Below, piece after piece: positions 17,658-26,705 of a stretch of DNA of 64,000 bases (its first letter is position 1; each line of letters starts with the position of its first letter). The stretch spans positions 62,001 through 126,000 of the forward strand of contig JALCQR010000010.1 in NCBI GenBank assembly GCA_022651385.1, read 5' to 3'. Source of the stretch: Clostridia bacterium. Its GTDB lineage: Bacteria; Bacillota; Clostridia; Lachnospirales; Anaerotignaceae. The translations under genes and the position numbers were made by a program. A model generated the notes under the pieces. That model searched no databases. It saw only the letters and a list, made by a program, of their open reading frames with translations, and was not told where the DNA came from.

Positions 17658-18728
17658 TTACTTTGTTTCTATCTTTGTAACCCAATTATATTTATCTTCC
17701 AATTTACCGCTTTGGATACCTGTAATAGTATCATAAACAAGATGTGATATAGGTCCAATCTTGCCATCGTTTATAATTACTGTTTTGCCTTCCATCATAA
17801 GCTCGCCTACAGGAGATATAACTGCTGCCGTACCTGTGCCGAATACCTCGTCAAGCTGGCCTTTATCTGCTGCATCAAATACTTCCTTAATAGAAATTTT
17901 TCTTTCTGTAACTTTATATCCGTTTGCTTTCAAAAGCTCAATTGCACTCATTCTTGTAATGCCAGGAAGTATACTGCCGTTAAGTGCAGGTGTTATTACC
18001 TCGCCGTTTATTACAAACATGATATTCATCGTGCCAACTTCTTCAACGTATTTCTTTTCGATACCATCAAGCCAAAGAACCTGTGTGTAGCCTCTCTTTT
18101 CAGCTGTTTCCTGTGCAATAAGGCTTGCTGCATAGTTTCCGGCTGTCTTTGTAAAGCCCATGCCGCCTCTTACGGCTCTGCAGTATTCATCTTCAACATA
18201 TATCTTTACAGGATTGATGCCTTCCTTGTAGTATGAACCTACAGGCGAAAGAACAATCATAAACTTATATGTTCTTGAAGGATGAACACCTATATGAATA
18301 TCTGTAGCAATTATAAACGGCCTGATATAAAGGCTTGTGCCTTTTCCCTTTGGAATCCAGTCTTTGTCAACTTCAACAAGTTTCTTTATTGCGTCAACGC
18401 CATCTTCAGCATTAAACCTCGGTATAACAAGACGGTCATTTGAATTATTAAGTCTTTCCATATTCTTTTCAGGTCTGAAAAGTCTTATTTCTCCGTCTTT
18501 GCCCCAATATGCCTTAAGTCCTTCAAATGTTCCCTGGCCGTAATGAAGGAATGTACAGCATGGGCTCATATCAAGATTGTGGAAAGGAACGATTCTTGGG
18601 TCATGCCAGCCGATGCCTTCTGTGTAATCCCACTCAAACATATGGTCTGTGTAGTATACACCGAAAGGAAGATTATTGTAGTCGGGTTTTTCTTTTTTGT
18701 TCTTAGTTAAAGTAATTTTAATATCCAT
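17658..18728 (-). CDS. ilvE: Branched-chain amino acid aminotransferase IlvE (356 aa)
   Basis: Class IV PLP aminotransferase that makes or degrades Val, Leu and Ile. Signature features: FGVYYTDHMFEWDYTEG, HYGQGTFEGLKAYW, the PLP lysine in GFTKTAGNYAAS, VGTMNIMFVI and GTGTAAVISPVG. Length and pattern fit the long (type II) bacterial branch. Start at 18728 (MDIKITLTKN) follows GGAGG by 9 bases; the frame is open for 28 codons upstream without similarity. It follows hisS by 88 bp with only a small CCGG-AAGT-CCGG hairpin between, so read-through from hisS and its T-box is likely. Confidence 0.95.
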   Translation of the reverse strand: MDIKITLTKNKKEKPDYNNLPFGVYYTDHMFEWDYTEGIGWHDPRIVPFHNLDMSPCCTFLHYGQGTFEGLKAYWGKDGEIRLFRPEKNMERLNNSNDRLVIPRFNAEDGVDAIKKLVEVDKDWIPKGKGTSLYIRPFIIATDIHIGVHPSRTYKFMIVLSPVGSYYKEGINPVKIYVEDEYCRAVRGGMGFTKTAGNYAASLIAQETAEKRGYTQVLWLDGIEKKYVEEVGTMNIMFVINGEVITPALNGSILPGITRMSAIELLKANGYKVTERKISIKEVFDAADKGQLDEVFGTGTAAVISPVGELMMEGKTVIINDGKIGPISHLVYDTITGIQSGKLEDKYNWVTKIETK

Positions 18729-18816
18729 AATTTTTTGCCTCCAATTCAAAACATCCCACAAACAAATATTTAGATTTAGATTATCTGAATCCGGACTTCC
18801 GGAACAGTTCACATTG

Positions 18817-20082
18817 TTATTTTGCCAAGTCTTTTTTTATTTCTTCGGCAAGAAGACTTAATTTAATTTCTTTGCTTTCGCCTTCAGCCATATTTTTAAG
18901 ATTGGCACAGTCTTTTTCAATTTCGTCATCGCCTATTATCATCGAATAAGCGGCTCCGATTTTATTGGCATATTTCATTTGCGCCTTTACGCTTCTTCCA
19001 ACCGTATCACATTCAGCTTTAATGCCTTGTTTTCTAAGTTCATAGGTAATAGCCTGTGACTTAACAAACCCTTTTTGGCCTATAGAACCAATGAAAATAT
19101 CTCTGTAAGGCTTATACTGGGCTTCGCCGTTTTGAGCCTGAAGCGTAAGGAGAAGTCTTTCCATTCCGAGGCCGAATCCCACGGCACCGGTTTTTGGGCC
19201 TCCGCACTGCTCAATAAGATTGTCGTATCTTCCGCCTCCGCATACTGTGCTTTGTGCACCTATGCTTGTTGTAACAAACTCAAAAACAGTTCTTGTATAA
19301 TAATCAAGTCCTCTTACAATCATTGGGTCCACTACAAATTTAATTCCCATATTTGTAAGAATTTCCTGAAGTTTTTCAAAATGCTCTCTGCATTCAGGTC
19401 CAAGACAGTCAATTACTGAAGGTGCGTCGGCAATTATTCTTTTGCAGCCTTCTTCTTTGCAGTCAAGAACTCTTAAAGGGTTTTTTTCATATCTTGATTT
19501 GCATTCTTTACACAAACCGTCGATATTCTTTCCTATAAATTCTTTTAATTTCTGATTGTATCTCTTGCGGCATTCAGGACCTCCGAGACTGTTTATTCTA
19601 AGCTCTATATCTTTCACACCAAGGCTTTCCATAAGGTGTGCTGCAACTGAAATAACTTCCGCGTCAAGTGCCGGTGAATATGAGCCGAACATTTCAATAC
19701 CGAATTGGTGGAATTGCCGTTGTCTGCCGGCCTGTGTATTTTCATATCTGAATGTCGGTGCTATATAAAAAAGTTTTGTTGGCTGTGCATCGTTAAACAT
19801 TCCGTGTTCAATGTACGCCCTTGCAACTCCTGCTGTGCTTTCCGGTCTTAAAGTAATGCTTCTTCCGGCCTTATCGTTAAACGTATACATTTCCTTTTGC
19901 ACAATATCTGTGGTATCACCCACACTTCTTAAGAAAAGTTCCGTATGTTCAAAAATAGGCGTTCTTATTTCCTCTATGCCAAAATCACCGCATATTTTTC
20001 TCATAAGTGCTTCCGTCTGCTGCCACAGCGGCATTTCCGCACCGAAAATATCTTTTGTGCCCTTAGGAGCCTGTGTAAGCAT
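18817..20082 (-). CDS. hisS: Histidyl-tRNA synthetase (421 aa)
   Basis: Class II synthetase: motif 1 region (FGIEEIRTPIFEHTELF), motif 2 (FYIAPTFRYENTQAGRQRQFHQFGIE), the HisRS-specific VRGLDYYTRTVFEF and CGGGRYDNL signatures, and a C-terminal anticodon-binding domain. GGAGG lies 8 bases before the ATG. It is preceded by a T-box leader, which is unusual in content (see findings), and followed by ilvE. The neighbouring hemZ-MBL-dtd-rel cluster is the customary Clostridia context. Confidence 0.97.
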   Translation of the reverse strand: MLTQAPKGTKDIFGAEMPLWQQTEALMRKICGDFGIEEIRTPIFEHTELFLRSVGDTTDIVQKEMYTFNDKAGRSITLRPESTAGVARAYIEHGMFNDAQPTKLFYIAPTFRYENTQAGRQRQFHQFGIEMFGSYSPALDAEVISVAAHLMESLGVKDIELRINSLGGPECRKRYNQKLKEFIGKNIDGLCKECKSRYEKNPLRVLDCKEEGCKRIIADAPSVIDCLGPECREHFEKLQEILTNMGIKFVVDPMIVRGLDYYTRTVFEFVTTSIGAQSTVCGGGRYDNLIEQCGGPKTGAVGFGLGMERLLLTLQAQNGEAQYKPYRDIFIGSIGQKGFVKSQAITYELRKQGIKAECDTVGRSVKAQMKYANKIGAAYSMIIGDDEIEKDCANLKNMAEGESKEIKLSLLAEEIKKDLAK

Positions 20083-20103
20083 ATCTTTTACCTCCGTTTT
20101 TAT

Positions 20104-20345
20104 ACAAAAAAGAGCCTTCGTCTGAAAGGACGAAAGCTCGTGGTACCACCTTAATTTCTTCGTAAAAACTGCACGAAGACACTCTTTAAGTTATAACGTA
20201 ACCGACGTCTGTACCTACTTTTAATTTTCAGTACAGAAACTCATAAGCTACCTTCATAACCGCATATCCTAAAAGACCTCTCAGCTTATCAAGTCTTTCT
20301 CTCTTTAGGCTGCCTGAAATTACTCCTCTTAATCACTGTCTTTGC
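20104..20345 (-). ncRNA. T-box leader upstream of hisS-ilvE
   Basis: Canonical parts on the minus strand: AGTGA and AGAGAG stem I elements (20335-20290 region), the T-box AAGGTGGTACCACG (20152-20139), and a terminator GAGCTTTCGTC/GACGAAGGCTC (20139-20112) followed by T6. The T-box reads UGGU, which pairs with a tRNA ending in A-CCA. No CAC or CAU triplet occurs anywhere in the leader. By alignment to the standard specifier-loop layout (GAAG, triplet, then stem and UGAG) the best candidate specifier is GUA (Val), with GGU (Gly) as the alternative register; this assignment is tentative. Confidence 0.9.
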
Positions 20346-20365
20346 TATCATTAATATATTTAGAC

Positions 20366-20394
20366 ATTTTATATACATTATCTCTTTTTGTCAA
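20366..20394 (-). promoter_or_regulatory. Promoter of the hisS T-box transcript
   Basis: Minus strand TTGACA (20394-20389), 17-bp spacer, TAAAAT (20371-20366). The -35 lies in the loop of a TATCTCTT...AAGAGATA inverted repeat just past hemZ. Confidence 0.8.
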
Positions 20395-20413
20395 GAGATA
20401 TTAAAGAATTTCT

Positions 20414-21865
20414 TTAAAAATTTTCGCCGTCAAGCAAAACACGTTTTCTCTCAATCATCTCTTTATACCTTGAAAGATAGTCCTCAACGCTTTTTACATT
20501 AAATGAACGTTTAAGCTCGTTTGTCTTTGGAATATAAAGTTTTGTGGTAGCTCCGCAGCCTGCCGATATTATTGACTGTTTTTCTTCCATTATCTCTATG
20601 TTATAAATACATTCTTTTCCTTCTTTGCAGTAGCCAACGTTTTCAAAATTTCCAATCATTGCTTTTTGTCTGTACATATAATACGGCTTAAGGCCCATTT
20701 TTGCAGCATAATCGGCGGAAATATCAATCATTTTCTCCATGTTTCCTACTGATGTAAAGTCATATTTGTCCATGTTTTCTTTAAGCCTTGAGGCACGTTT
20801 TACGGCAAGTGTATGTACCGTCAGACTATCCGGAGCAAGCTTCTTTATTTCAATCATTGTGTTTTCTACATCTTTTTCATTCTCATCTGGAAGCCCCAAA
20901 ATAATATCCATGTTTATATTGTCAAACCCGGCATTTCTTGCCATGAAAAACGCGTCTTTTATGTCTTGTACACTGTGGCGCCTTCCTATAATATCAAGAG
21001 TTTTTTGATTCATTGTCTGAGGGTTTATTGAAATCCTTGTAACACCGTTTTTTTTCATGTCACTAAGTTTCTTTTCCGTTATGGTGTCAGGCCTTCCGGC
21101 TTCTACGGTAAATTCTATATTACGCACATCAAAATTATTGCTTATTACATTCATAAGTTTTTCAAACTGGTTTTCGTTAAGGGATGTAGGTGTACCGCCT
21201 CCCACATAAACAGACACAATATTTTTGTTTCTTGTCCTTTCCGATATAAAACGTATTTCCTCCGAAAGTTTATCCAAGTATTCGTCGGCCTTTTTTGCAT
21301 ATCTGTCTATTGGATAAGACGTAAAAGAGCAGTATAGGCATCTGGTAGGACAAAACGGTATTCCGATATATATACTTATGTCGTCTCTTTTATTTTTGTC
21401 AAGCAAAAATTTTTCCGATACGGCAATGTTATATGCAAGCTCTGCTTTTCTTTTGCTTGCAAGATATTTGTCTGTAAAAAACGATATTATATCTTTTTTG
21501 TCTTTGCCCTTTTCAATAAGCTCGCTTGCATTTTTTGCAGGGCGCACCCCTGTAAGCATACCCCATTTTGGCATATATCCCGTAATAGAACTTAATACGT
21601 CGAAAACCGGCTTTTTTATAAGTCTTTTTTTCTCTTTTTCACTTTCAAAACTATTAAAATGCTCCGTTTTTTCTTTTATAAGTTTACCGTCTTTATAAAA
21701 TGCGGCATAGCTTATGCCGTCGCCGAAAACACTTTTCACAGTTATGCCTTCATCTGAGATTTCTTTTGCCGGATAATAATGTACATTCGGGAAAAAAATC
21801 TGTATTGCCGTCTGTACTTCATGTTCCAATTTGTGCCCTTCGCAAACAAATTTTATCATGTTCAT
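20414..21865 (-). CDS. hemZ: Oxygen-independent coproporphyrinogen-type dehydrogenase HemZ, radical SAM (483 aa)
   Basis: HemN/HemZ family. The N-terminal ~150 residues include WGMLTGVRPAKNA, typical of HemZ. The radical SAM cluster motif is CPTRCLYCSF (C-x3-C-x2-C), followed by VYVGGGTPTSL, ISINPQTMNQKTLDIIGRRH and GLPDENEKDVENTM. Family role is anaerobic haem synthesis, though in haem-free Clostridia the substrate is uncertain. The ATG at 21865 overlaps the MBL stop by one base, but AAAGGG is better spaced for the ATG at 21859. Confidence 0.92.
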   Translation of the reverse strand: MNMIKFVCEGHKLEHEVQTAIQIFFPNVHYYPAKEISDEGITVKSVFGDGISYAAFYKDGKLIKEKTEHFNSFESEKEKKRLIKKPVFDVLSSITGYMPKWGMLTGVRPAKNASELIEKGKDKKDIISFFTDKYLASKRKAELAYNIAVSEKFLLDKNKRDDISIYIGIPFCPTRCLYCSFTSYPIDRYAKKADEYLDKLSEEIRFISERTRNKNIVSVYVGGGTPTSLNENQFEKLMNVISNNFDVRNIEFTVEAGRPDTITEKKLSDMKKNGVTRISINPQTMNQKTLDIIGRRHSVQDIKDAFFMARNAGFDNINMDIILGLPDENEKDVENTMIEIKKLAPDSLTVHTLAVKRASRLKENMDKYDFTSVGNMEKMIDISADYAAKMGLKPYYMYRQKAMIGNFENVGYCKEGKECIYNIEIMEEKQSIISAGCGATTKLYIPKTNELKRSFNVKSVEDYLSRYKEMIERKRVLLDGENF

Positions 21866-22527
21866 CAGCCCTTTACGAAAGGATTATATTTTTTTTCAAA
21901 CCCTATATTTGTAGAGTTGCCGTGTCCTGTATAAACCTTTGTCTCATCAGGCAGAACAAAAAGTTTAGTCTGAATAGCACCAAGAAGCCTGTCCGTATTT
22001 TCATATGACGGGTATCCTATTCCGTCTTTCATAGGAGGATTAGGAAAATCCGTTCTGCCTACTGAAGAATAGAACAGTGAGTCGCCAGAAAAAAGGACTT
22101 TGTTTTCAGCGTCAAAATAACATACTCCGCCCTGAGTATGCCCCGGTGTATGAATTACTTTAAGAGTGCAGTTATTAAATTTAAAAGTATCACCGTCGTT
22201 AAAGATAATATCCGGAGTCATTGTGTGCGTAAGTCCCATCATTTCCGAAAGATTGGCTTCTTCATCAGCCAAAACCGGTACTTCCCACCTGTGAGCACCT
22301 ACAGGCCAGTTATATTTTTCCCTGATTTTCGGTATGGCGCCAATATGGTCGCTGTGGCCGTGGGTAAGAAGCATGGCCTTAATATCAATGCCGTTTTTTT
22401 CGACCATTTCCATAATGACCTCGGCATCGTTTCCGGGATCTATTATTACGCCTTCTTTTGTGTTCTCGTCAAAATAGATATACACATTTTGGTCCATATT
22501 TCTTACAACATGGTTTAAAACCTTCAT
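21865..22527 (-). CDS. MBL-fold metallo-hydrolase, glyoxalase II-like (220 aa)
   Basis: Metallo-beta-lactamase fold with the binuclear metal site THGHSDHIGAIP, the later His in HTPGHTQGGVCYF, Asp in FSGDSLF, and a terminal His in VYTGHGNST. It resembles short GloB-like proteins found between dtd and hemZ in Clostridia. Substrate is not known; hydroxyacylglutathione or another thioester is possible. It follows dtd by 14 bp with a good ribosome site and runs into hemZ. Confidence 0.88.
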   Translation of the reverse strand: MKVLNHVVRNMDQNVYIYFDENTKEGVIIDPGNDAEVIMEMVEKNGIDIKAMLLTHGHSDHIGAIPKIREKYNWPVGAHRWEVPVLADEEANLSEMMGLTHTMTPDIIFNDGDTFKFNNCTLKVIHTPGHTQGGVCYFDAENKVLFSGDSLFYSSVGRTDFPNPPMKDGIGYPSYENTDRLLGAIQTKLFVLPDETKVYTGHGNSTNIGFEKKYNPFVKG

Positions 22528-22541
22528 AAAATCAGTCCTCC

Positions 22542-22994
22542 TTAAAAAAGTCTGTCGCTGTCAAGCAGTATAGTTACAGGTCCGTCATTTAAAAGCTCAA
22601 CCTTCATATCAGCCTGAAAAATGCCGCTTTTAACTTTTTTCAGGTCTTGTTTTTCCGCCTTTTTTATGAAATTTTCAAAAAGCATTTTTGCCTTGTCAAT
22701 CGGACACGCATTTGAAAACCCCGGTCTTCTGCCTTTTCTGGCATCACCGTAAAGCGTAAAATTAGGCACTATAAGAAGCTCACCGTAAATATCCTTTAAA
22801 GAAAAATTCATTTTGTCATCATCATCCGTAAATATCCTTAAGTTAACGGTCTTATCCAAAATATAATCCATGCTTTTATCATCGTCAATAGGTGAAAACC
22901 CAACAAGAAGCATTATTCCCTTACCTATTTCACCAACTATTTTACCGTTTACATTTACGCTTGCATATCCGCATCTCTGAACAACCGCTCTCAT
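22542..22994 (-). CDS. dtd: D-aminoacyl-tRNA deacylase (150 aa)
   Basis: Removes D-amino acids from mischarged tRNA. MRAVVQRCGYASVNVNGK start, GIMLLVGF, and the C-terminal NDGPVTILLDS motif are intact. The first conserved motif, usually SQFTL, reads PNFTLYGDARKGRRPGF here, which keeps the FTLYGD and RPGF parts but changes the first two residues. Length is normal. It is 17 bp after rel. Confidence 0.93.
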   Translation of the reverse strand: MRAVVQRCGYASVNVNGKIVGEIGKGIMLLVGFSPIDDDKSMDYILDKTVNLRIFTDDDDKMNFSLKDIYGELLIVPNFTLYGDARKGRRPGFSNACPIDKAKMLFENFIKKAEKQDLKKVKSGIFQADMKVELLNDGPVTILLDSDRLF

Positions 22995-23011
22995 GTTTTT
23001 TCCTTTCTATA

Positions 23012-25237
23012 TTATCCGCTTACTCTCTGTATCTCGTCAACACCCTGTATGTTCTTGAATTTCACTACAATTTTCTCAAGCTGGTCTTTGCTTTTTATAT
23101 CTATTGTTACTTCCACAATGGCAGTACCGTCCTTAAGGCTTCTGGCGTTAAAGCTCTTAACAGGCATATTTTCGTCTGACAATACTCTTGAGACATCCAT
23201 TACAAGCCCTACCCTGTCATCGCATACAAGTTTTAGTTCAGTTGTGTATGAAACATTAGGCAAAGACTGAGCATTTTTGTCCCATTCTGCATCTATAAGT
23301 CTGTGGCGTTCCATTTCGTTAAGATTTAAAATATTTATACAGTCGGTTCTGTGGATAGTTACTCCTCTGCCTCTTGTGACAAAGCCGATTATATCGTCAC
23401 CCGGAACAGGATTGCAGCAATGCGAAAACTTTACAGCTACATCTCCGGCGCCCTTTACAATTACACCGCTGCCGTTTTTGCCGGAAGCGGATTTTTTCAT
23501 GGCATTTTGTTCCATTTTCTTAATAATGTCGGCAGCCGTCTGATTTTTGTTTTCCTCATTCTTTTTTTCTTCAATAAGCCTGTTTATTACCTGACCTTCT
23601 TTAAGTCCGCCGTATCCTACGGCAGAACATAAAGCGTCCCAGTTCTTGGATGTAAATTTACGGCACACAACTTCAATCCAATCCGGCTTCATAAGTTCAG
23701 ATATGGCATAGCCTTTTCTTTTTGCGTCTGATGTAAGAAGTTCTTTTCCTTTTATTATATTTTCTTCTTTAAATTCTTTTTTAAACCACTGGTTAATTTT
23801 GGTTTTTGCCTGAGAGCTTTTTACAAGTGAAAGCCAGTCTTTGCTTGGTCCTTTTGAATTCTGGCTTGTTATTATCTCTATACGGTCGCCGTTTTTAACC
23901 TGATAATCAAATGTAACTATTTTTCCGTTTACTCTGGCTCCCACCATTTTGTTTCCCACGGCCGAATGAATCATATATGCAAAATCTATAGGCGTAGCGC
24001 CGGCAGGCAGACTTATTACATCACCCTGAGGAGTAAAAGCGTAAACATGGTCGGTATAAATATTAAGCTCAGTTTTTACCGTATCCATGAACTCTTTGTT
24101 GTCGCTCATGTTCTGCTGCCATTCAAGTATTCGCCTAAGCCATGAAAGCTTTTCTTCTTCTTTGGCTGTTGTAAGCCCAGATTTTCCTTCTTTGTATTTC
24201 CAGTGGGCGGCAATGCCGTATTCACTTGTTTTCTGCATCTCATAAGTTCTTATCTGTATTTCAAAAGGTTCGCCTGTAGGTCCTATTAAAGTGTTATGAA
24301 GCGACTGGTACATGTTAGGCTTAGGCATTGCTATATAGTCTTTAAACCTTCCCGGCATAGGCTTATACATATCATGCACTATGCCTAAAACAGCATAGCA
24401 GTCGCCTACAGTGTTTACAATGGCCCTTACGGCAAACAAGTCATATATTTCATCAAATTGTTTATGCTTGTTGCGCATTTTTTTAAATATGCTGAAAAGG
24501 TGCTTGTTTCTGCCGTAAACTTCACCCTTTATACTGTTTTCAGACATTTTTTCGGAAACCTGTTTTACAATAGTATTTACGTATGTGAGTCTCTGCTCTT
24601 TTTTAAGTTCTATTTTCTGTACAATATCCTTATATTCTTCAGGATAAAGATATTTAAAACTTAAATCTTCAAGTTCCGTTTTTATTTTGGAAATGCCAAG
24701 CCTGTCAGCCAGAGGAGCATATATGTCTATTGTTTCCTGTGCTTTTTCCTTCTGCTTTTCGGGCGGCATAAACTCAAGAGTTCGCATGTTATGGAGCCTG
24801 TCAGCAAGCTTAACAAGCAGTACTCTTATGTCTTTTGCCATAGCCATAAACATTTTTCTGTAGTTTTCAGCCTGTATTTCCTCTTTCGACTGTGATGCGG
24901 CATAAGATAGATGTCCCAGTTTGGTTACGCCGTCAACAAGAGCCGCTATTTCCTCTCCGAATATTCTTTCAATGTCATCGTATGTAAAGGGAGTGTCTTC
25001 AATTGTGTCATGCAATATGCCGGCTATAATAGTTTCCATATCCAGTTCGAGGTCAGCAAGAATATAAGCCACTTTTAAAGGATGTATTATATATGGCTCT
25101 CCTGATCTTCTTTTTTGGTTAATGTGTGCGTCCACAGCAAAATTATAAGCATTTTCAAGCACTGAAAAATCCTTTGTAGGATGATACATCAATATTCTTT
25201 TTGTAAGCTGGTCATATAGTTCCTTTTCAATAGACAT
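23012..25237 (-). CDS. rel: Bifunctional (p)ppGpp synthetase/hydrolase Rel (741 aa)
   Basis: Long RSH protein. HD hydrolase domain (GEPYIIHPLKVAYIL, GILHDTIEDT, LVKLADRLHNMRTL), synthetase domain (YDLFAVRAIV, GRFKDYIAMPKPNMYQSLH, FEIQIRTYEMQ), then TGS (VYAFTPQGDVISLPAGATPIDFAY), a conserved-cysteine helical region with HCCNPVPGDDIIGFVT and a C-terminal ACT domain. Both halves look intact, so it should both make and destroy the alarmone. The ATG at 25237 is preferred over 25243 because GGGGGAG is better spaced. Heads the rel-dtd-MBL-hemZ unit. Confidence 0.96.
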   Translation of the reverse strand: MSIEKELYDQLTKRILMYHPTKDFSVLENAYNFAVDAHINQKRRSGEPYIIHPLKVAYILADLELDMETIIAGILHDTIEDTPFTYDDIERIFGEEIAALVDGVTKLGHLSYAASQSKEEIQAENYRKMFMAMAKDIRVLLVKLADRLHNMRTLEFMPPEKQKEKAQETIDIYAPLADRLGISKIKTELEDLSFKYLYPEEYKDIVQKIELKKEQRLTYVNTIVKQVSEKMSENSIKGEVYGRNKHLFSIFKKMRNKHKQFDEIYDLFAVRAIVNTVGDCYAVLGIVHDMYKPMPGRFKDYIAMPKPNMYQSLHNTLIGPTGEPFEIQIRTYEMQKTSEYGIAAHWKYKEGKSGLTTAKEEEKLSWLRRILEWQQNMSDNKEFMDTVKTELNIYTDHVYAFTPQGDVISLPAGATPIDFAYMIHSAVGNKMVGARVNGKIVTFDYQVKNGDRIEIITSQNSKGPSKDWLSLVKSSQAKTKINQWFKKEFKEENIIKGKELLTSDAKRKGYAISELMKPDWIEVVCRKFTSKNWDALCSAVGYGGLKEGQVINRLIEEKKNEENKNQTAADIIKKMEQNAMKKSASGKNGSGVIVKGAGDVAVKFSHCCNPVPGDDIIGFVTRGRGVTIHRTDCINILNLNEMERHRLIDAEWDKNAQSLPNVSYTTELKLVCDDRVGLVMDVSRVLSDENMPVKSFNARSLKDGTAIVEVTIDIKSKDQLEKIVVKFKNIQGVDEIQRVSG

Positions 25238-25304
25238 TTTCATTCTCCCCCGTAGATTTTCTTCGCCTGTATTTTTTTAGACGTCAAAAATATGTATAAA
25301 AACC

Positions 25305-25333
25305 ATTATAATTTACCCCACGAGCATTTTCAA
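25305..25333 (-). promoter_or_regulatory. Promoter of rel-dtd-MBL-hemZ
   Basis: Minus strand TTGAAA (25333-25328), 17-bp spacer, TATAAT (25310-25305), leaving a leader of about 60 bases before the rel ATG. Confidence 0.75.
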
Positions 25334-25478
25334 GTAATGGATGAGCAAAAACAATAAAATAATTACGAATATTTTACTGTTTTTTCCAATATATTCATTT
25401 TTCATTCAGATTATCCCTGTCCCGCAGGCAAATCATTGTCTTTGCCTTGGTTTTAGCTTACCAACTTGATATATACAA

Positions 25479-25515
25479 AAAATTCCCGATAAGCATTATG
25501 CTTATCGGGAATTTT
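25479..25515 (-). terminator. Rho-independent terminator after the anti-sigma gene
   Basis: Perfect 17-bp inverted repeat (aaaattcccgataagca and complement) with a tiny loop and T-rich end on the minus strand. Confidence 0.9.
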
Positions 25516-25523
25516 AATTTCTA

Positions 25524-26681
25524 TTATTTTGCCTGTATTGATTTTATTAATTCTTCTGCTGATTTTTCATCAAAAGTATACTCTTCTACTGTGATTGTTT
25601 TATCATCATTTAAAGTACATATCTCAATTACAGCATAATCATCACTGCCGTTTACACTTGTAATAATTACTTTTGAGCCGTTTTCAAAAACAGGTGCAAA
25701 TGTTCCATTTGCTCCGCCATATTCCTCAGTGTCATAAGAAACATTGATGTTCCCGTTTTCATCCGGCTTTTCTTTTTCCTGATAGATACATTTTCCTAAA
25801 GCTTTTATTTTATCAATATTTTTAGCATCTGAACCTACTGCATTGCTTACCTTATCCACAATGCCGTCAGAATTTGAATCACTTGATGTGTCATTGTCAT
25901 TTTTTTCGTCGTCTTTAATTTTCTGAATAAATTCTTCAGCTTTCTCCTTATCTGCAAATTTTGAATCAATGGGCAAATTAAATAAGCAGTTCACGCCATC
26001 ATAATTTGTATCTTTCGTAATAACTCCGCTATCTTTATCAAAATGATACGCTTGAGCATACGAGGGGCCCCCCGTTACCGCAAGATACAAGTCCCTGTCA
26101 GCAAACATTTCAATGTCCTTGCATGACGCAATAGAATATAAAACACCGTCTTTAATAACACTGCTCGCACCTCCGCCCATGCTGTAAATATTGTATTCCA
26201 TAGGATTAAGTCCCTGAATTAGAGGTGAAATCACAAGTTCGCTGTCATAATCCATAGGAGTTTGGTCAATTCTTTCAATTGCAACAGCCGCATAAGTTTG
26301 TCCGCTGTCTTGGCCGTCTAATACTTCATCACTGATATTTTTCCCAGACACAGTTCCAAGAAAAGCAATTCTGTATTTTCCGCTTTCTTCTACTTTAATG
26401 TCTTGTTTTGTTTTTCCAAATGCTTCGGTAAGTTTATCATCTCCAATAAACTGTGCCGCTTCTGATGCCTGATGCCACTTGTATGTAGCATAAATACTTC
26501 CCGATGCCGTAATTAAAGCCGCTGCAATTACTGCTAAAAAAATTCTTTTTTTCATATTATATTTTCTCCAATCGTTTTTTCTATTTTTTTGGTCAGAAAG
26601 GATATTTTGTAACATACGCTCTTTTGCTTCTTTATCCGGATTTAAAGAATCATATGCCTTAATAATGCTTTTTCTATTCAT
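25524..26681 (-). CDS. Putative membrane anti-sigma factor with extracellular domain (385 aa)
   Basis: An N-terminal ~40-residue helical cytosolic part (MNRKSIIKAYDSLNPDKEAKERMLQNIL, a layout common in Clostridia anti-sigma proteins), one membrane helix at about 46-64, and a ~310-residue extracytoplasmic part containing an acidic, Asn/Ser-rich linker (DDEKNDNDTSSDSNSDG). It is 24 bp after an ECF sigma factor gene, the standard operon for a sigma/anti-sigma pair. Start at 26681 is set by AAAGGAG 8 bases upstream. What the outer domain senses is not apparent; no carbohydrate-binding motif is recognised. Confidence 0.8.
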   Translation of the reverse strand: MNRKSIIKAYDSLNPDKEAKERMLQNILSDQKNRKNDWRKYNMKKRIFLAVIAAALITASGSIYATYKWHQASEAAQFIGDDKLTEAFGKTKQDIKVEESGKYRIAFLGTVSGKNISDEVLDGQDSGQTYAAVAIERIDQTPMDYDSELVISPLIQGLNPMEYNIYSMGGGASSVIKDGVLYSIASCKDIEMFADRDLYLAVTGGPSYAQAYHFDKDSGVITKDTNYDGVNCLFNLPIDSKFADKEKAEEFIQKIKDDEKNDNDTSSDSNSDGIVDKVSNAVGSDAKNIDKIKALGKCIYQEKEKPDENGNINVSYDTEEYGGANGTFAPVFENGSKVIITSVNGSDDYAVIEICTLNDDKTITVEEYTFDEKSAEELIKSIQAK

Positions 26682-26705
26682 ATTCATTTCTCCTTTCATG
26701 ACATA

